A DNA stretch of 64,000 nucleotides from Paenibacillus sp. J31TS4. Its GTDB lineage: Bacteria > Bacillota > Bacilli > Paenibacillales > NBRC-103111. Shown in pieces: positions 16,986 through 25,394 of the stretch. The stretch spans positions 372,001-436,000 of the forward strand of contig NZ_BOSI01000003.1 in NCBI RefSeq assembly GCF_018403265.1. Direction: 5' to 3'. The number at the start of each line of letters is the position of its first letter. The stretch's first letter is position 1. The notes below the pieces were generated by a model. It worked only from the letters and a program-made list of their open reading frames with translations. It was not told where the DNA came from and ran no database searches. A program made the position numbers and the translations under genes.

Positions 16986-17015
16986 ACTATACCACATCCG
17001 CTGGAAAATAGCAAA
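16986..17015 (-). promoter_or_regulatory. predicted promoter of the cold-shock gene
   Basis: Minus strand: TTTGCT, 18 bases, then an extended -10 TGGTATAGT. The predicted start near 16979 gives a leader of about 140 bases. Confidence 0.6.
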
Positions 17016-17054
17016 CAAAAGCGATGTCTCCCGTCCGGGAAGTTCCCGAACGGA

Positions 17055-17090
17055 TCGCGCCCCTCTCCTTCCTGCCGAGAAGGGGCGCGA
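17055..17090. terminator. hairpin after the sugar isomerase gene
   Basis: TCGCGCCCCT pairs with AGGGGCGCGA across a 16-base loop, eight bases beyond the isomerase stop. There is no clear U-tail. Confidence 0.45.
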
Positions 17091-17097
17091 AGCGCGG

Positions 17098-17865
17098 CTA
17101 GCGGTCCAGCCCCAGCCGGTCCAGATGGCGCAGGCTGGTTTCGAGGCAGGCGAACGGATCGCGACCGTAGCACTGGTCCTGCTCGACGGCGCCCCACTCG
17201 ACGCCCGTCTCGCGGCACGCCTCCAGAATGCGCACAAAATTGAGATTGCCCTCGCCCACCTCGGCGAACCGTTTCTCCCGATCGGCCGTGATGAGCATAT
17301 CCTTCAGATGGACCACCTTCATCCGGCCCTCCACCTTGCGAATCCATTCGACCGGATCGCCGCCTCCTTCCTGCACCCAGTAGACGTCCAGCTCGAAGTT
17401 GACCGCTTCGGGCTCCGTCTCCTCGAGCAGGAGCTGCAGCCCGGTGCGCTCTCCCCACTTGGCGAATTCGAAATCGTGGTTGTGGTACACGAACGTCAGC
17501 CCCGCGTCGCGCAGCTTCCGCCCGATCTCCGTAGCAATCGAGGCGAACGTCCGGTAGCCCTCCTCGTTCGACCGGTACTCCATCGGCATGCCGCCGAGCC
17601 CGACGTAGCGGCAGTCCCACAGCCGGTGCTGGGCAATCACCTCGTCCAGCTTGTCCGTCAGCTCTCCGAAGCCGATATGGGTCGCGCAGATGGTGAGCCC
17701 TTCCCGGTCGGCCATCTCCTTGAGCCGGTGCGGATCGATCGGCCCGAGTCCGGACACTTGAACGGCCCGGTAGCCAATCTCCTTCACTCTCTTCAGCGTT
17801 GCTTCCACGTCCTCCGGCGTCTTCAGATAGTCCCGCAACGTATACAGCTGCGCCGCTGCTCTCAC
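17098..17865 (-). CDS. sugar phosphate isomerase/epimerase (AP endonuclease 2-like TIM barrel)
   Basis: The protein of about 255 residues shows the IolE/xylose isomerase-like pattern: QLYTLRD near the N-terminus, ICATHIGF, TFVYHNHDFEF (metal ligands), NFELDVYWVQEGG, VVHLKDM and the final acidic ligand in WGAVEQDQ. Such enzymes interconvert ketoses or inosose-type sugars using a divalent metal. The substrate is not inferable. The second GTG was chosen because AAGGAG is eight bases upstream; the first GTG overlaps that site. Confidence 0.87.
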   Translation of the reverse strand: MRAAAQLYTLRDYLKTPEDVEATLKRVKEIGYRAVQVSGLGPIDPHRLKEMADREGLTICATHIGFGELTDKLDEVIAQHRLWDCRYVGLGGMPMEYRSNEEGYRTFASIATEIGRKLRDAGLTFVYHNHDFEFAKWGERTGLQLLLEETEPEAVNFELDVYWVQEGGGDPVEWIRKVEGRMKVVHLKDMLITADREKRFAEVGEGNLNFVRILEACRETGVEWGAVEQDQCYGRDPFACLETSLRHLDRLGLDR

Positions 17866-18037
17866 AGCTACCACTCCTTCGCGTTTGGATTATGTAGTCA
17901 ACGGACCGGGGATGAGCACAAGCGAATGTCCGTCTTCCTAAATTTCGCTAGCCGAGGCCGATCTCCTGCTGCCCAGCCAGAGGGTTAGCCGTTCTTTCCC
18001 GACTCAGGGTCCATCTCCCTTCTCCCGCCTGAAAGAC

Positions 18038-18075
18038 AAAAAAAGCCCTGTCGTCCAAAATGGACGACAGGGCTT
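18038..18075 (-). terminator. Rho-independent terminator of the yhgE operon
   Basis: A perfect 15-bp stem (AAGCCCTGTCGTCCA and complement) with a 3-base loop is followed on the minus strand by TTTTTTTG. Confidence 0.93.
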
Positions 18076-18151
18076 GGGAAGTGACGGAAGGAGCCGATCC
18101 AAGGGCTTTCCTTGGCCGCGGCACGCTTCCGCCCCGTTTCTCCGCCAGCGG

Positions 18152-20374
18152 TTAGGCGATGGCCGTTTGCTTGTTCGGCTTTGTTTTGCGATGTACGACG
18201 AGGAAGTAGGTGAGCGTAATCGCGGCGAAGATGACCGCGAACACGCCCAGGATGCCCATGTACTTCCACATGGCGTCGGTATCGCCGCTCGAGATGACCG
18301 CCTTCAGCCCGGCCACCGAGTAGGTCATCGGGAGCCACGGCGTGAATTTCTGCAGCCAGCTCGGAATGAGCTCCAGCGGGAACGTTCCGGCCGAGCTGGT
18401 CAGCTGGAAGATGAGAATGACGATGGCCAGGAAGCGGCCCGGATTCTGCAGTGTCGTCACCAGGAACTGGATCAGCATCATGAACGTGATGCTGGTCACG
18501 ACCGAGAACAGCAGGAACATCGGCACGCTGGATACATGCAGATCAAGCAGGAAGAGCAGCGCGGCATCTGCGACCAACGCCTGGATCGTCCCTGCGGTTA
18601 CCAGCGTCAGCGCCTTGCTCCAGAACCAGCTCCAGCCGCTTGTCGGGCGCACGGCCGGCTCGCGAACCGAATAGACGATGGTCAGGACGAGCGCACCTAC
18701 ATACAGACCGAGCGACAGGAAGTACGGCGCGAAGCCGGTGCCGTAGTTCGGCACTTCGTTCACCTTCTGCACATCGGACTGAACCGGTGCGGCGAACATG
18801 TCGTACATCGGGTCGGACACCTTCAGGCCGGATGTTTTGTCCGTCGCCTCGCTCAGCTTGCCGGACAGCTCCTGCGAGCCGTCGTTCAGCTGCAGCAGTC
18901 CCGAGGCGACCTGCTGCGCCCCGTCCTTCAGCTGCTGCGAGCCCGAGACGAACGGATCGATGCTCGCCCGCAGCTGGCTAAGGCCCTGGTGCAGCTCCTT
19001 GGCGCCTCCGGCCAACTGCTGAGCGCCTCCCGCTAGGGCAACGCCGCCATCCCTCGCTTCGGCCAGCTTGGCGCCGAACTGCGTCATGCCGGCAGATACT
19101 TTGCCGGCGCCATCAGCGACCTGCTGGCTCCCTGCGGCCAGCTGGCTGCCGCCGGCGGCCGCTTCGCTTAGCTTGCCGCCGATGGTCGACAGCCCGCCGC
19201 TCAGCTGCGTCATGCCCTGCGACAGCTGGCCTGCGCCCTTGCTGAGCTCGGTCTGCGCCGCCTTGGCCTGGCTCATGCCGCCGGCCAGCTGCTTGCTGCC
19301 CGCGAGCAGCGCCTGGAAGTCCGGGTCCTGGGCCAGCTCGGCGTTCTTCTGCGCGAGCCCCTGCAGACCCTGCGACAGCTGGGCGGCCTTCTCTTCCAGC
19401 TGGGCGGCGCCGGCGGCCGATTGGCCGAGGCCGGCGGCGAGCTTCTTGGCCGCCTGCTCCGCCTGGGTCGAGCTGCCGGCGAGCTGCTGGCCGCCCTGCG
19501 CGAGCTGAGACAGGCCGCCGCTCAGGCTCTGCGCCCCGGTATGCACCGATTGGGCACCCTGGCCGAGCGAGGCGACGCCGGCTCCGAGCTCCTGCTGGGC
19601 CGCCGTCAGCTGCTTCAGGCCGTCGGCGAGCTTGCCGGCGCCTGCGTTCAGCTCCGCGCCACCCTGATCGAGCTTACCGCCGCCCGCTTCCAGCATGCCG
19701 ACGCCGTCCTTCAGCGTCAGGGAGCCGGCCACGAGCTTGCTGAGATTTTCTTCGATCTGAACAGCTCCGTCCTTGGCCTTGGCCGTTCCGTCGGCGAGCT
19801 TGCCGGCGCCCTCGGACGCCTGCCCGATGCCGTCTACGAGCTGCTCCATCTGCTCGAACACGGTGCGGGCATAGACCTCCGTCACTTCCTTGTTGAGGGC
19901 TTCCTTCATCTTTTCGACGGCGGTATTGCCGATCTGCGAAGCCAGGAAGTTCAAGCTCTCGTTCGGCAGATACGCCAGCTGTGCAGGCGACGGATGATCC
20001 GACGTGAGCGTCGTCGTCTTCTCGGAGAAGTCCTCCGGAATCTTGATCGTCATGTAATACTTGTTGTCCTTCATGCCCTGCAGGGCTTCCTCTTCGCTGA
20101 CGAACCGCCAGTCGAACTGGGGGTCCTCCTTCAGCTTGTCGACGAACTGCTTGCCGACCGTAAGCGACTTGCCGTTAAATTCGGTCCCCCGGTCGGTGTT
20201 GACGACCGCCACCGGCAGCGTGTCCATCTTCGCGTACGGATCCCAGAATGCTTCCAGGAACATCGCGGTGTACAGCACCGGGACCATCAGGACGGCGATG
20301 ACCGAGATCAGCACCTTGCGGTTGCGGGCGATCGAGGCCAGCTCCATCCCGAATTGCTTCAGGCTCTTCCTCAT
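18152..20374 (-). CDS. yhgE: YhgE/Pip family membrane protein
   Basis: The 740-residue protein has one N-terminal helix (about 20-42), then an extracellular domain with LPVAVVNTDRGTEFNG. A long region (about 185-510) follows, rich in heptad-like Gly/Ala/Gln repeats (LADGLKQL, LAGG types) predicted to be helical. Five C-terminal helices with the ABC2-like pattern close it. YhgE proteins resemble phage-infection proteins and ESX/type VII-linked membrane proteins; the role is not settled. The ATG with GGAG seven bases upstream is preferred to an earlier GTG. It lies just downstream of a TetR gene, as in B. subtilis yhgD-yhgE. Confidence 0.92.
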   Translation of the reverse strand: MRKSLKQFGMELASIARNRKVLISVIAVLMVPVLYTAMFLEAFWDPYAKMDTLPVAVVNTDRGTEFNGKSLTVGKQFVDKLKEDPQFDWRFVSEEEALQGMKDNKYYMTIKIPEDFSEKTTTLTSDHPSPAQLAYLPNESLNFLASQIGNTAVEKMKEALNKEVTEVYARTVFEQMEQLVDGIGQASEGAGKLADGTAKAKDGAVQIEENLSKLVAGSLTLKDGVGMLEAGGGKLDQGGAELNAGAGKLADGLKQLTAAQQELGAGVASLGQGAQSVHTGAQSLSGGLSQLAQGGQQLAGSSTQAEQAAKKLAAGLGQSAAGAAQLEEKAAQLSQGLQGLAQKNAELAQDPDFQALLAGSKQLAGGMSQAKAAQTELSKGAGQLSQGMTQLSGGLSTIGGKLSEAAAGGSQLAAGSQQVADGAGKVSAGMTQFGAKLAEARDGGVALAGGAQQLAGGAKELHQGLSQLRASIDPFVSGSQQLKDGAQQVASGLLQLNDGSQELSGKLSEATDKTSGLKVSDPMYDMFAAPVQSDVQKVNEVPNYGTGFAPYFLSLGLYVGALVLTIVYSVREPAVRPTSGWSWFWSKALTLVTAGTIQALVADAALLFLLDLHVSSVPMFLLFSVVTSITFMMLIQFLVTTLQNPGRFLAIVILIFQLTSSAGTFPLELIPSWLQKFTPWLPMTYSVAGLKAVISSGDTDAMWKYMGILGVFAVIFAAITLTYFLVVHRKTKPNKQTAIA

Positions 20375-20400
20375 TGTATTCTCCACTCCTGTTTCTACTT

Positions 20401-20427
20401 ATTGACTATAATGGTCATTCGGTCAAT
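20401..20427 (-). promoter_or_regulatory. predicted TetR operator upstream of yhgE
   Basis: ATTGAC/GTCAAT ends form a 27-base palindromic site whose minus-strand left part reads TTGACCGAATGA. The core TGACCGAATGA recurs at 21054-21080 in front of the TetR gene. It overlaps the tetR stop and lies 27 bases before yhgE. Confidence 0.65.
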
Positions 20428-21028
20428 CCATGGAATAAAAAAAGGCCTCCGGCTGCACAGGGGCCAATCCCTCCTGCAAATACATGCGCAGCAGCTCGGC
20501 GATTCTCTCTTTGCCCAGCGGCTCGTGGAATTTTGTCCAATCGGCCGTCAGCGCGAGGAACAGCTTCAAAATGACGAAGCTCGTGATCTCCGGATCGCAC
20601 GGCTTGATCTCTCCCTTGTCCATCGCCCGCTGCACCTGCATGCGCGTGTACCCGACGATCTCCTGCTCGATTCTCCGAATCGCGCCGAGTGCCATCTGGA
20701 CATTGGTCTCCCGGACTTCCTGGCTCAGCTTGAGCACCAGCTCGTGGCGCTCCCGGTAATCCAGCAGCCGGTCGAGCACGAGGTAGAGGTTATCGAAGAA
20801 CCGCCGGTCCGGGTCGAACGTCTCCTCGGCCACCTGCTTCATCTCCCGGATGAGCCGGTCCAGCACTTCCTGAAACAGTTCTTCCTTGTTCGTAAAAAAA
20901 GTATAGATGGTCCCTTTGCCAACGTTAGCCAGCTTGGCGATCTGCTCCATCGTCGTCGCCTTGTAGCCAAACAGGGCGAACGACTTGGCCGCAGCCTCGA
21001 CGATCAGCTGCCTGCGGTCGATTGACAC
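20423..21028 (-). CDS. yhgD: TetR-family regulator (YhgD-like)
   Basis: The 201-residue protein has an N-terminal helix-turn-helix (AAAKSFALFGYKATTMEQIAKLANVGKGTIYTFF) and an all-helical ligand/dimer domain. Position directly before yhgE matches B. subtilis yhgD. It probably represses itself and yhgE, since matching palindromes occur in front of both genes. The start is GTG, with GAGGGGG at about eight bases. The inducer is unknown. Confidence 0.88.
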   Translation of the reverse strand: MSIDRRQLIVEAAAKSFALFGYKATTMEQIAKLANVGKGTIYTFFTNKEELFQEVLDRLIREMKQVAEETFDPDRRFFDNLYLVLDRLLDYRERHELVLKLSQEVRETNVQMALGAIRRIEQEIVGYTRMQVQRAMDKGEIKPCDPEITSFVILKLFLALTADWTKFHEPLGKERIAELLRMYLQEGLAPVQPEAFFYSMD

Positions 21029-21053
21029 CCCTTCACCCCCTCTAACAGAACCT

Positions 21054-21080
21054 AATGACCATTTTATTCATTCGGTCATT
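21054..21080 (-). promoter_or_regulatory. predicted autoregulatory TetR operator
   Basis: AATGACC at 21054-21060 and GGTCATT at 21074-21080 form a perfect 7-bp inverted repeat. The minus strand contains TGACCGAATGA, shared with the site before yhgE. Confidence 0.65.
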
Positions 21081-21210
21081 TTTGGGCTGTAGTTATAGTA
21101 CCACGCCCGGTTCCCGCCCGCAAGACCTTCTGTTCAAAAAAAATAAAACGCGGGGGTGACCCCGTTCTCTCGAACGTCCTCCCGCCTTCGTATGGCGTTG
21201 TTGGCAACAG

Positions 21211-21240
21211 AAAGAGCCCCGTCTCGGAAAGAGGCGGGGC
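21211..21240 (-). terminator. hairpin after the HxlR gene
   Basis: GCCCCGTCTC pairs with GAGGCGGGGC (one wobble) over a 5-base loop, followed on the minus strand by CTCTTTCT. Probably a weak terminator. Confidence 0.6.
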
Positions 21241-21287
21241 CGCGCGCCGCGCGAAAGGGGCATATGTCTTCTGCCGCGGAGGCAAAA

Positions 21288-21659
21288 TCACTTCAGCTGT
21301 TCGTTTAAAACATTCTTCTCCAGTACCGTAAATTTATCCCCATATACTCGAGTAATATGCTTCTCTCCCCAGGCACATAGGGAATCCAAGATCCCCTGCA
21401 GGCTCCAGCCATACTCACTGAGCTCGTACTCTACCTTCGGGGGAATTTGCTGATAGACGTTTCGATTAATAACCCCGTCTTCCTCTAATTCGCGTAATTG
21501 CTGGGTCAGCATCTTTTGCGTAATATCCGGCATCAGCCGTTTTAGCTCGCTCGTCCGTTTTTTGCCGTGGGTCAGATGGCATAAAATCACGCATTTCCAT
21601 TTTCCCCCGATCACCTCCAAGGTCGCTTCCACGGATATGTTGTATTTCTTGTTTTTCAT
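21288..21659 (-). CDS. HxlR/YodB-type winged-helix regulator
   Basis: The 123-residue protein has the family opening LEVIGGKWKCVILCHLTHGKKRTSELKRLMPDITQKMLTQQLREL and a C-terminal wing with PPKVEYELSEYGWSL. HxlR members sense electrophiles or oxidants, often through an N-terminal Cys; here the nearest Cys is in KWKCVIL. It is divergent from an MFS transporter remnant, the usual target of such regulators. The start ATG has AGGAGGAG. Direct repeats and an ACTTATAAGT palindrome occupy the shared promoter. Confidence 0.9.
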   Translation of the reverse strand: MKNKKYNISVEATLEVIGGKWKCVILCHLTHGKKRTSELKRLMPDITQKMLTQQLRELEEDGVINRNVYQQIPPKVEYELSEYGWSLQGILDSLCAWGEKHITRVYGDKFTVLEKNVLNEQLK

Positions 21660-21867
21660 CCTTTTGCTCCTCCTGACCGTATAGGCACAAAAAAGTACCT
21701 ACATTACTTTAAGGTTCCTATGTCACTTATAAGTGCGTACTTCCTATATCGTATGCCAGCTCCCATAATAGCATCTGTCGGCAAAAATGGGGATAGGAAA
21801 TCCCCTGTCTATCCTTTCCATTCCTCAAGGTTCTTCATCCAAATTTACATCATTACAGGAGGGCAAC

Positions 21868-22810
21868 ATGTCTATAGATAAAAAGCGAAGCACGTTTGCG
21901 CTTCTGGCTCTTGCCGTAAGTGCATTCGCCATAGGAACGACCGAATTTATTAGCGTAGGGTTATTGCCGTTAATAGCCGGCGATTTGCAAGTCCCAGTGA
22001 CAACAGCCGGTCTTACCGTTTCCCTATATGCACTTGGAGTTACCTTCGGGGCTCCTGTCTTAACGTCACTCACGTCCACCGTGTCCCGGAAAACGTTATT
22101 GCTTTCGATCATGATCGTGTTTATCGCCGGCAATAGCTTGGCGGCAAGTGCTTCGAGTATTGGGGTGCTGCTTGCCGCGCGTGTCATTTCCGCCCTTTCC
22201 CACGGTCTGTTTATGTCGATAGGTTCCACGATTGCGGCCGATTTGGTGCCTGAGGATCGCAGGGCAAGCGCGATCTCCATCATGTTTTCCGGCCTTACGG
22301 TCGCTACCGTTACCGGTGTTCCGCTCGGCACGTTTGTTGGACAGCATTTTGGCTGGAGAATGGCGTTCCTTCTCATTGTGGCCGTCGGGATCGTTGCCCT
22401 GATCGCGAACAGCAAACGCCTTATTCTATATGTTTATTGTACAAGCAGCCGTTCTCTTTCTCTTCCTGTATACCGCACCTTCTAAAGTTGCAGGCTTGAT
22501 TACCGTCTTCTTGATGGGCCTTCTTGCCTTTATGAATGTCCCTGGTCTGCAGGTCTATGTCGTCCAATTAGCGGAGCGGTTCGTACCGACTGCGGTTGAT
22601 GTAGCTTCCGCCATTAATATTGCTGCTTTTAACATCGGCATTGCCTTCGGGTCGTACCTGGGCGGCGTGATTACGGATTCCATCGGGCTGATTCATACCA
22701 CTTGGATCGGATCCCTCATGGTATTGGCAGCCGTTTTCCTGACCGGCTGGATTCGTCTCCTTGAGCGAAAGGACAACAAAACGGCAGGGGCGCTGACCCA
22801 AGAGAGCTAA
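21868..22810 (+). pseudogene. MFS transporter (AraJ/YdhP-like) with internal deletion and frameshift
   Basis: The N-terminal half reads normally from an ATG with AGGAGGG: LLALAVSAFAIGTTEFISVGLLPLIAGDL, the motif A-like loop SRKTLL and six helices, up to about VALIANS near 22408. The C-terminal part continues in the next frame (LFYMFIVQAAVLFLFLYTAP through LTQES at 22810) and corresponds to about the last four helices. Roughly 95 residues expected between them (helices 7-8 region) are missing. A 12-helix transporter cannot be made, so this is called a broken efflux gene, once probably controlled by the divergent HxlR regulator. Confidence 0.8.
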
Positions 22811-22844
22811 TCCATCCTTAGGGACGGTTCTTAGGCCCACTAAC

Positions 22845-22883
22845 AAAAAAAGACGTTTCCCGATGAGCGGGGAACGTCTTTTT
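22845..22883. terminator. bidirectional terminator
   Basis: AAAAAGACGTTCCCC-type arms pair with A and T runs on both sides. It follows the MFS remnant. The rest of 22884-23140 holds no gene that I can support. Confidence 0.88.
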
Positions 22884-23141
22884 GGGATAGGGGAAAGCCC
22901 CATTCGGTGAATTCCATCGTTTCTAGCGATCCGTTCGGCGTCCTTTCCGGCATGAACCATTCACGGGCATAACCATTCGCCATGTGAAGGACCACTGGAG
23001 GCGCCGTGCCGGTCACCTCGATGACGGAGGCTGTGGGATGCTTGGTGCTAGTTCGTTAGGCGCGAAGTCCACCGGCAGTGGGCAGCGGGGCGGCCTAGCG
23101 CCGGCTCGTCATCCGAAGTCCGGGTTCCCGGCGCAGACAGC

Positions 23142-23181
23142 CCAAAAGGGCCAGCCGCAATCGTGCGGCTGGCCCTTTTGG
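23142..23181. terminator. terminator after ddh
   Basis: CCAAAAGGGCCAGCCGCA and its complement make an 18-bp stem with a 4-base loop. T-runs lie within the stem ends on both strands. Confidence 0.82.
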
Positions 23182-23237
23182 CAAGCGTCTGTCCGTTCGC
23201 CCTTCCGATGGAAGGGCCGGCGGCTTCCGCCCGTTCG

Positions 23238-24212
23238 TTACAGCAGCTCGCGGCGCAGCTGCTCCGGCGACTTGTGGCTCAAGTAGCCGAGCGGAATGTC
23301 GAACGGCGTCTTCGCGCCCGAGAAGCCTTCCTTGGCGAACTTGACGATGGCGCGCGCGTACGCGACCAGGACGCTTCCCGTAAATTCGGGATTGCTCTCG
23401 AGCTTCAGGCTGAACTCGACAATTTGCTTGGTGGCCTGTCCGGTCCGGCCGCTTCTCAGCACGACGCCGCCATGCGGCATAAGGCCGTGCTTGTCCTTCA
23501 GCTCCTCCTCGCTGATGAAGGTCACCGTCGTCTCGTAATCGGCGAAGTAGTTCGGCATCGTCTTGATTTCCTGCTCGATGCGCGCGAGGTCCTCTCCCGG
23601 CTCCGCTACAACGTAGCAATCCCGCAGATGCTTGTCGCGCGTGGCGAGGTCGGGGTCTTGTCCGCCGCGCACTTGGTTCACAGCCTCTTCGATCGGTATA
23701 GTGTACTGAACCGCATTCTTCACGCCCGCGATGCGGCGGATCGCATCGGAGTGGCCCTGGCTCACGCCTTTGCCCCAGAAGGTGTATTCCTTGCCCTCTG
23801 GCAGCACTGCCTCGGCCAGAAGCCGGTTAAGCGAGAAGAGGCCCGGATCCCAGCCCGTCGAGATGACGCTGGCGTGACCGCTTTTTTTAGCTGCAGCATC
23901 CACCGCTTCGAAATATTCGGGGATCTTAGCATGCCGGTCGAAGCTGTCGACGGTATGGAACATAGCGGCCAATTGCGGCCCCTGCTCCGGCAGATCGGTA
24001 GCCGAGCCGCCGCACAGAATCATGACGTCGATCTTGCCTATGTAGGATTCGATCTCCGATAGATGAATCAGCTTGCTTCCCGAAGAGACGTGATCCGGCT
24101 GCCGGCGGGTGAAGATGCCGGCCAGCTCCATGTCCGGATTTTGCCGGATGGCCTGCTCCACCCCGCGTCCCAAGTTTCCATATCCGACTATCCCTACTTG
24201 TATCTTTTGCAA
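23238..24212 (-). CDS. ddh: meso-diaminopimelate D-dehydrogenase
   Basis: The 324-residue protein begins with the NADP-binding motif GIVGYGNLGRGV and contains the characteristic ILCGGSATDLPEQGP, STGWDPGLFS, FWGKGVSQGHSDAIRRI and MPHGGVVLRSG segments of Ddh (EC 1.4.1.16). It reductively aminates tetrahydrodipicolinate to meso-DAP in one step, supplying peptidoglycan and lysine. Length matches the family (about 326). TTG is the start since GGAGGG lies seven bases upstream; two ATG codons further up overlap that site. It is a single gene flanked by hairpins. Ddh occurs only in some Firmicutes. Confidence 0.95.
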   Translation of the reverse strand: MQKIQVGIVGYGNLGRGVEQAIRQNPDMELAGIFTRRQPDHVSSGSKLIHLSEIESYIGKIDVMILCGGSATDLPEQGPQLAAMFHTVDSFDRHAKIPEYFEAVDAAAKKSGHASVISTGWDPGLFSLNRLLAEAVLPEGKEYTFWGKGVSQGHSDAIRRIAGVKNAVQYTIPIEEAVNQVRGGQDPDLATRDKHLRDCYVVAEPGEDLARIEQEIKTMPNYFADYETTVTFISEEELKDKHGLMPHGGVVLRSGRTGQATKQIVEFSLKLESNPEFTGSVLVAYARAIVKFAKEGFSGAKTPFDIPLGYLSHKSPEQLRRELL

Positions 24213-24363
24213 CGCTAGTCCCTCCATCATTTAGGAATGATTCCAGAATCATAGTATACCATACGATGTTAGCCATGCCTTCCCCCAAATCTGCCTTACC
24301 GCCAGCCTCCGCCCGCTGGAGTAGATCCTCCGAAGCATCGAAGAAGCGGCGGGCAAAACGAAA

Positions 24364-24390
24364 GAAGCGCCGACCTGCGGTCGGCGCTTC
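24364..24390 (-). terminator. terminator after the small gene at 24487-24675
   Basis: GAAGCGCCGAC/GTCGGCGCTTC form an 11-bp stem with a 5-base loop, followed on the minus strand by TTTCGTTTTG. Confidence 0.75.
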
Positions 24391-24486
24391 GCGTTGCCGG
24401 GACGGCGAGCATGGCTCGCTTCGATAGGCATCCCGGTGAAAGACGTATGCTTCCTATCTCCAAGGCGGCAGGCAGGAAGCCCCCGT

Positions 24487-24675
24487 CTATACGTCCGCGT
24501 CTTCCCGGCGGGCCGCGTTCAGCTCGCTCTCATTCTGGTACAGCTCCCGGAGCATCATCTGGTACAGGTTGTCCTCCTGGTAGCTGAGACCTGTCTGATT
24601 ATCCTTCAATATCATTCGTTCCACATGCTTCTTCATAATCTTGTTTCGTCTGTTCAGCATCTCTACATAACTCAA
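24487..24675 (-). CDS. small hypothetical protein
   Basis: This 62-residue, highly charged, helical protein (RRNKIMKKHVERMILKDNQ, then EDNLYQMMLRELYQNESELNAA) is not a family I recognise. Reality is supported by a TTG start with GGAGGG nine bases upstream and by a terminator about 95 bases downstream. There is no signal peptide or membrane segment. It lies next to the spore coat genes on the opposite strand. Confidence 0.6.
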   Translation of the reverse strand: MSYVEMLNRRNKIMKKHVERMILKDNQTGLSYQEDNLYQMMLRELYQNESELNAARREDADV

Positions 24676-25029
24676 AAGAATAGACCCTCCAGTCTTCGTT
24701 TGTCTAAGTATACCGAACGGCTTTACCTGGGCAAAGCGCCATATGCCGCGCTTAGCTCCTTCTATCGGGACCCAGCTCTGCTCCCGGCTCCGAGCCCCGG
24801 ACAGTTCGGAGAAATGCTGGCGGATGCTCCCGATTCTCCTCTTTTCCTCCGGATGCGCCCGGTTTTTACCAATTACTGGAATTAATTACTGCCCTTTGGA
24901 AGGCTTCCGGCTCGCCCGCTCCCCAGCCCGTTCTGTGCCCAGTGCGTCCCCAACAATGCAAAAAGGTTATACTTTCCGGGAAATGCGGCAACCTAAGCGG
25001 GTAACTATCCAGCCAAAGGAGACTCCATC

Positions 25030-25380
25030 ATGCAGAACCAAATGCAACAACAGCAGCAGCAGCCGCTCATGCAGGTACCGCCCCAGGTTGTGACCGACAA
25101 GGATTGCCTCTATTTGAAGGATGAGCTGTCCTGGGAGCTGCTCGCCATGAAAAAATGCCATGCCTACGCCCAGCAATGCTCCGATCCGGACATCGCTCAG
25201 GCGATCAACCGCGCAGGCCAGATGCACCAGCGCCACTACAATATGCTGCTGAAACATCTGCAAAACAACAATACGCAAATGATGCAGAACGTTCCGCAGC
25301 TCCAGCAGCAACAACAACAAATGCAAATGCAAATGCAACAGCAGCAACAGCAACAAATGCAGCAGCAGCCGCAGCATTAG
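25030..25380 (+). CDS. CotF-type spore coat protein, Gln-rich ends
   Basis: The 116-residue protein has a central Coat F domain (about 20-80: VTDKDCLYLKDELSWELLAMKKC, then INRAGQMHQRHYNMLLKHL) framed by Met/Gln-rich tails (MQNQMQQQQQQ and QMQMQMQQQQQQQ). CotF-like proteins are assembled on the forespore in the mother cell. A good AAGGAG site precedes the ATG. It is followed after 14 bases by a second coat-like gene. The Gln codon runs (CAG/CAA) make this stretch prone to length change. The preceding 24676-25029 region has no gene; I see no promoter I would defend. Confidence 0.85.
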   Translation: MQNQMQQQQQQPLMQVPPQVVTDKDCLYLKDELSWELLAMKKCHAYAQQCSDPDIAQAINRAGQMHQRHYNMLLKHLQNNNTQMMQNVPQLQQQQQQMQMQMQQQQQQQMQQQPQH

Positions 25381-25394
25381 GAGGCGAAGACTCG

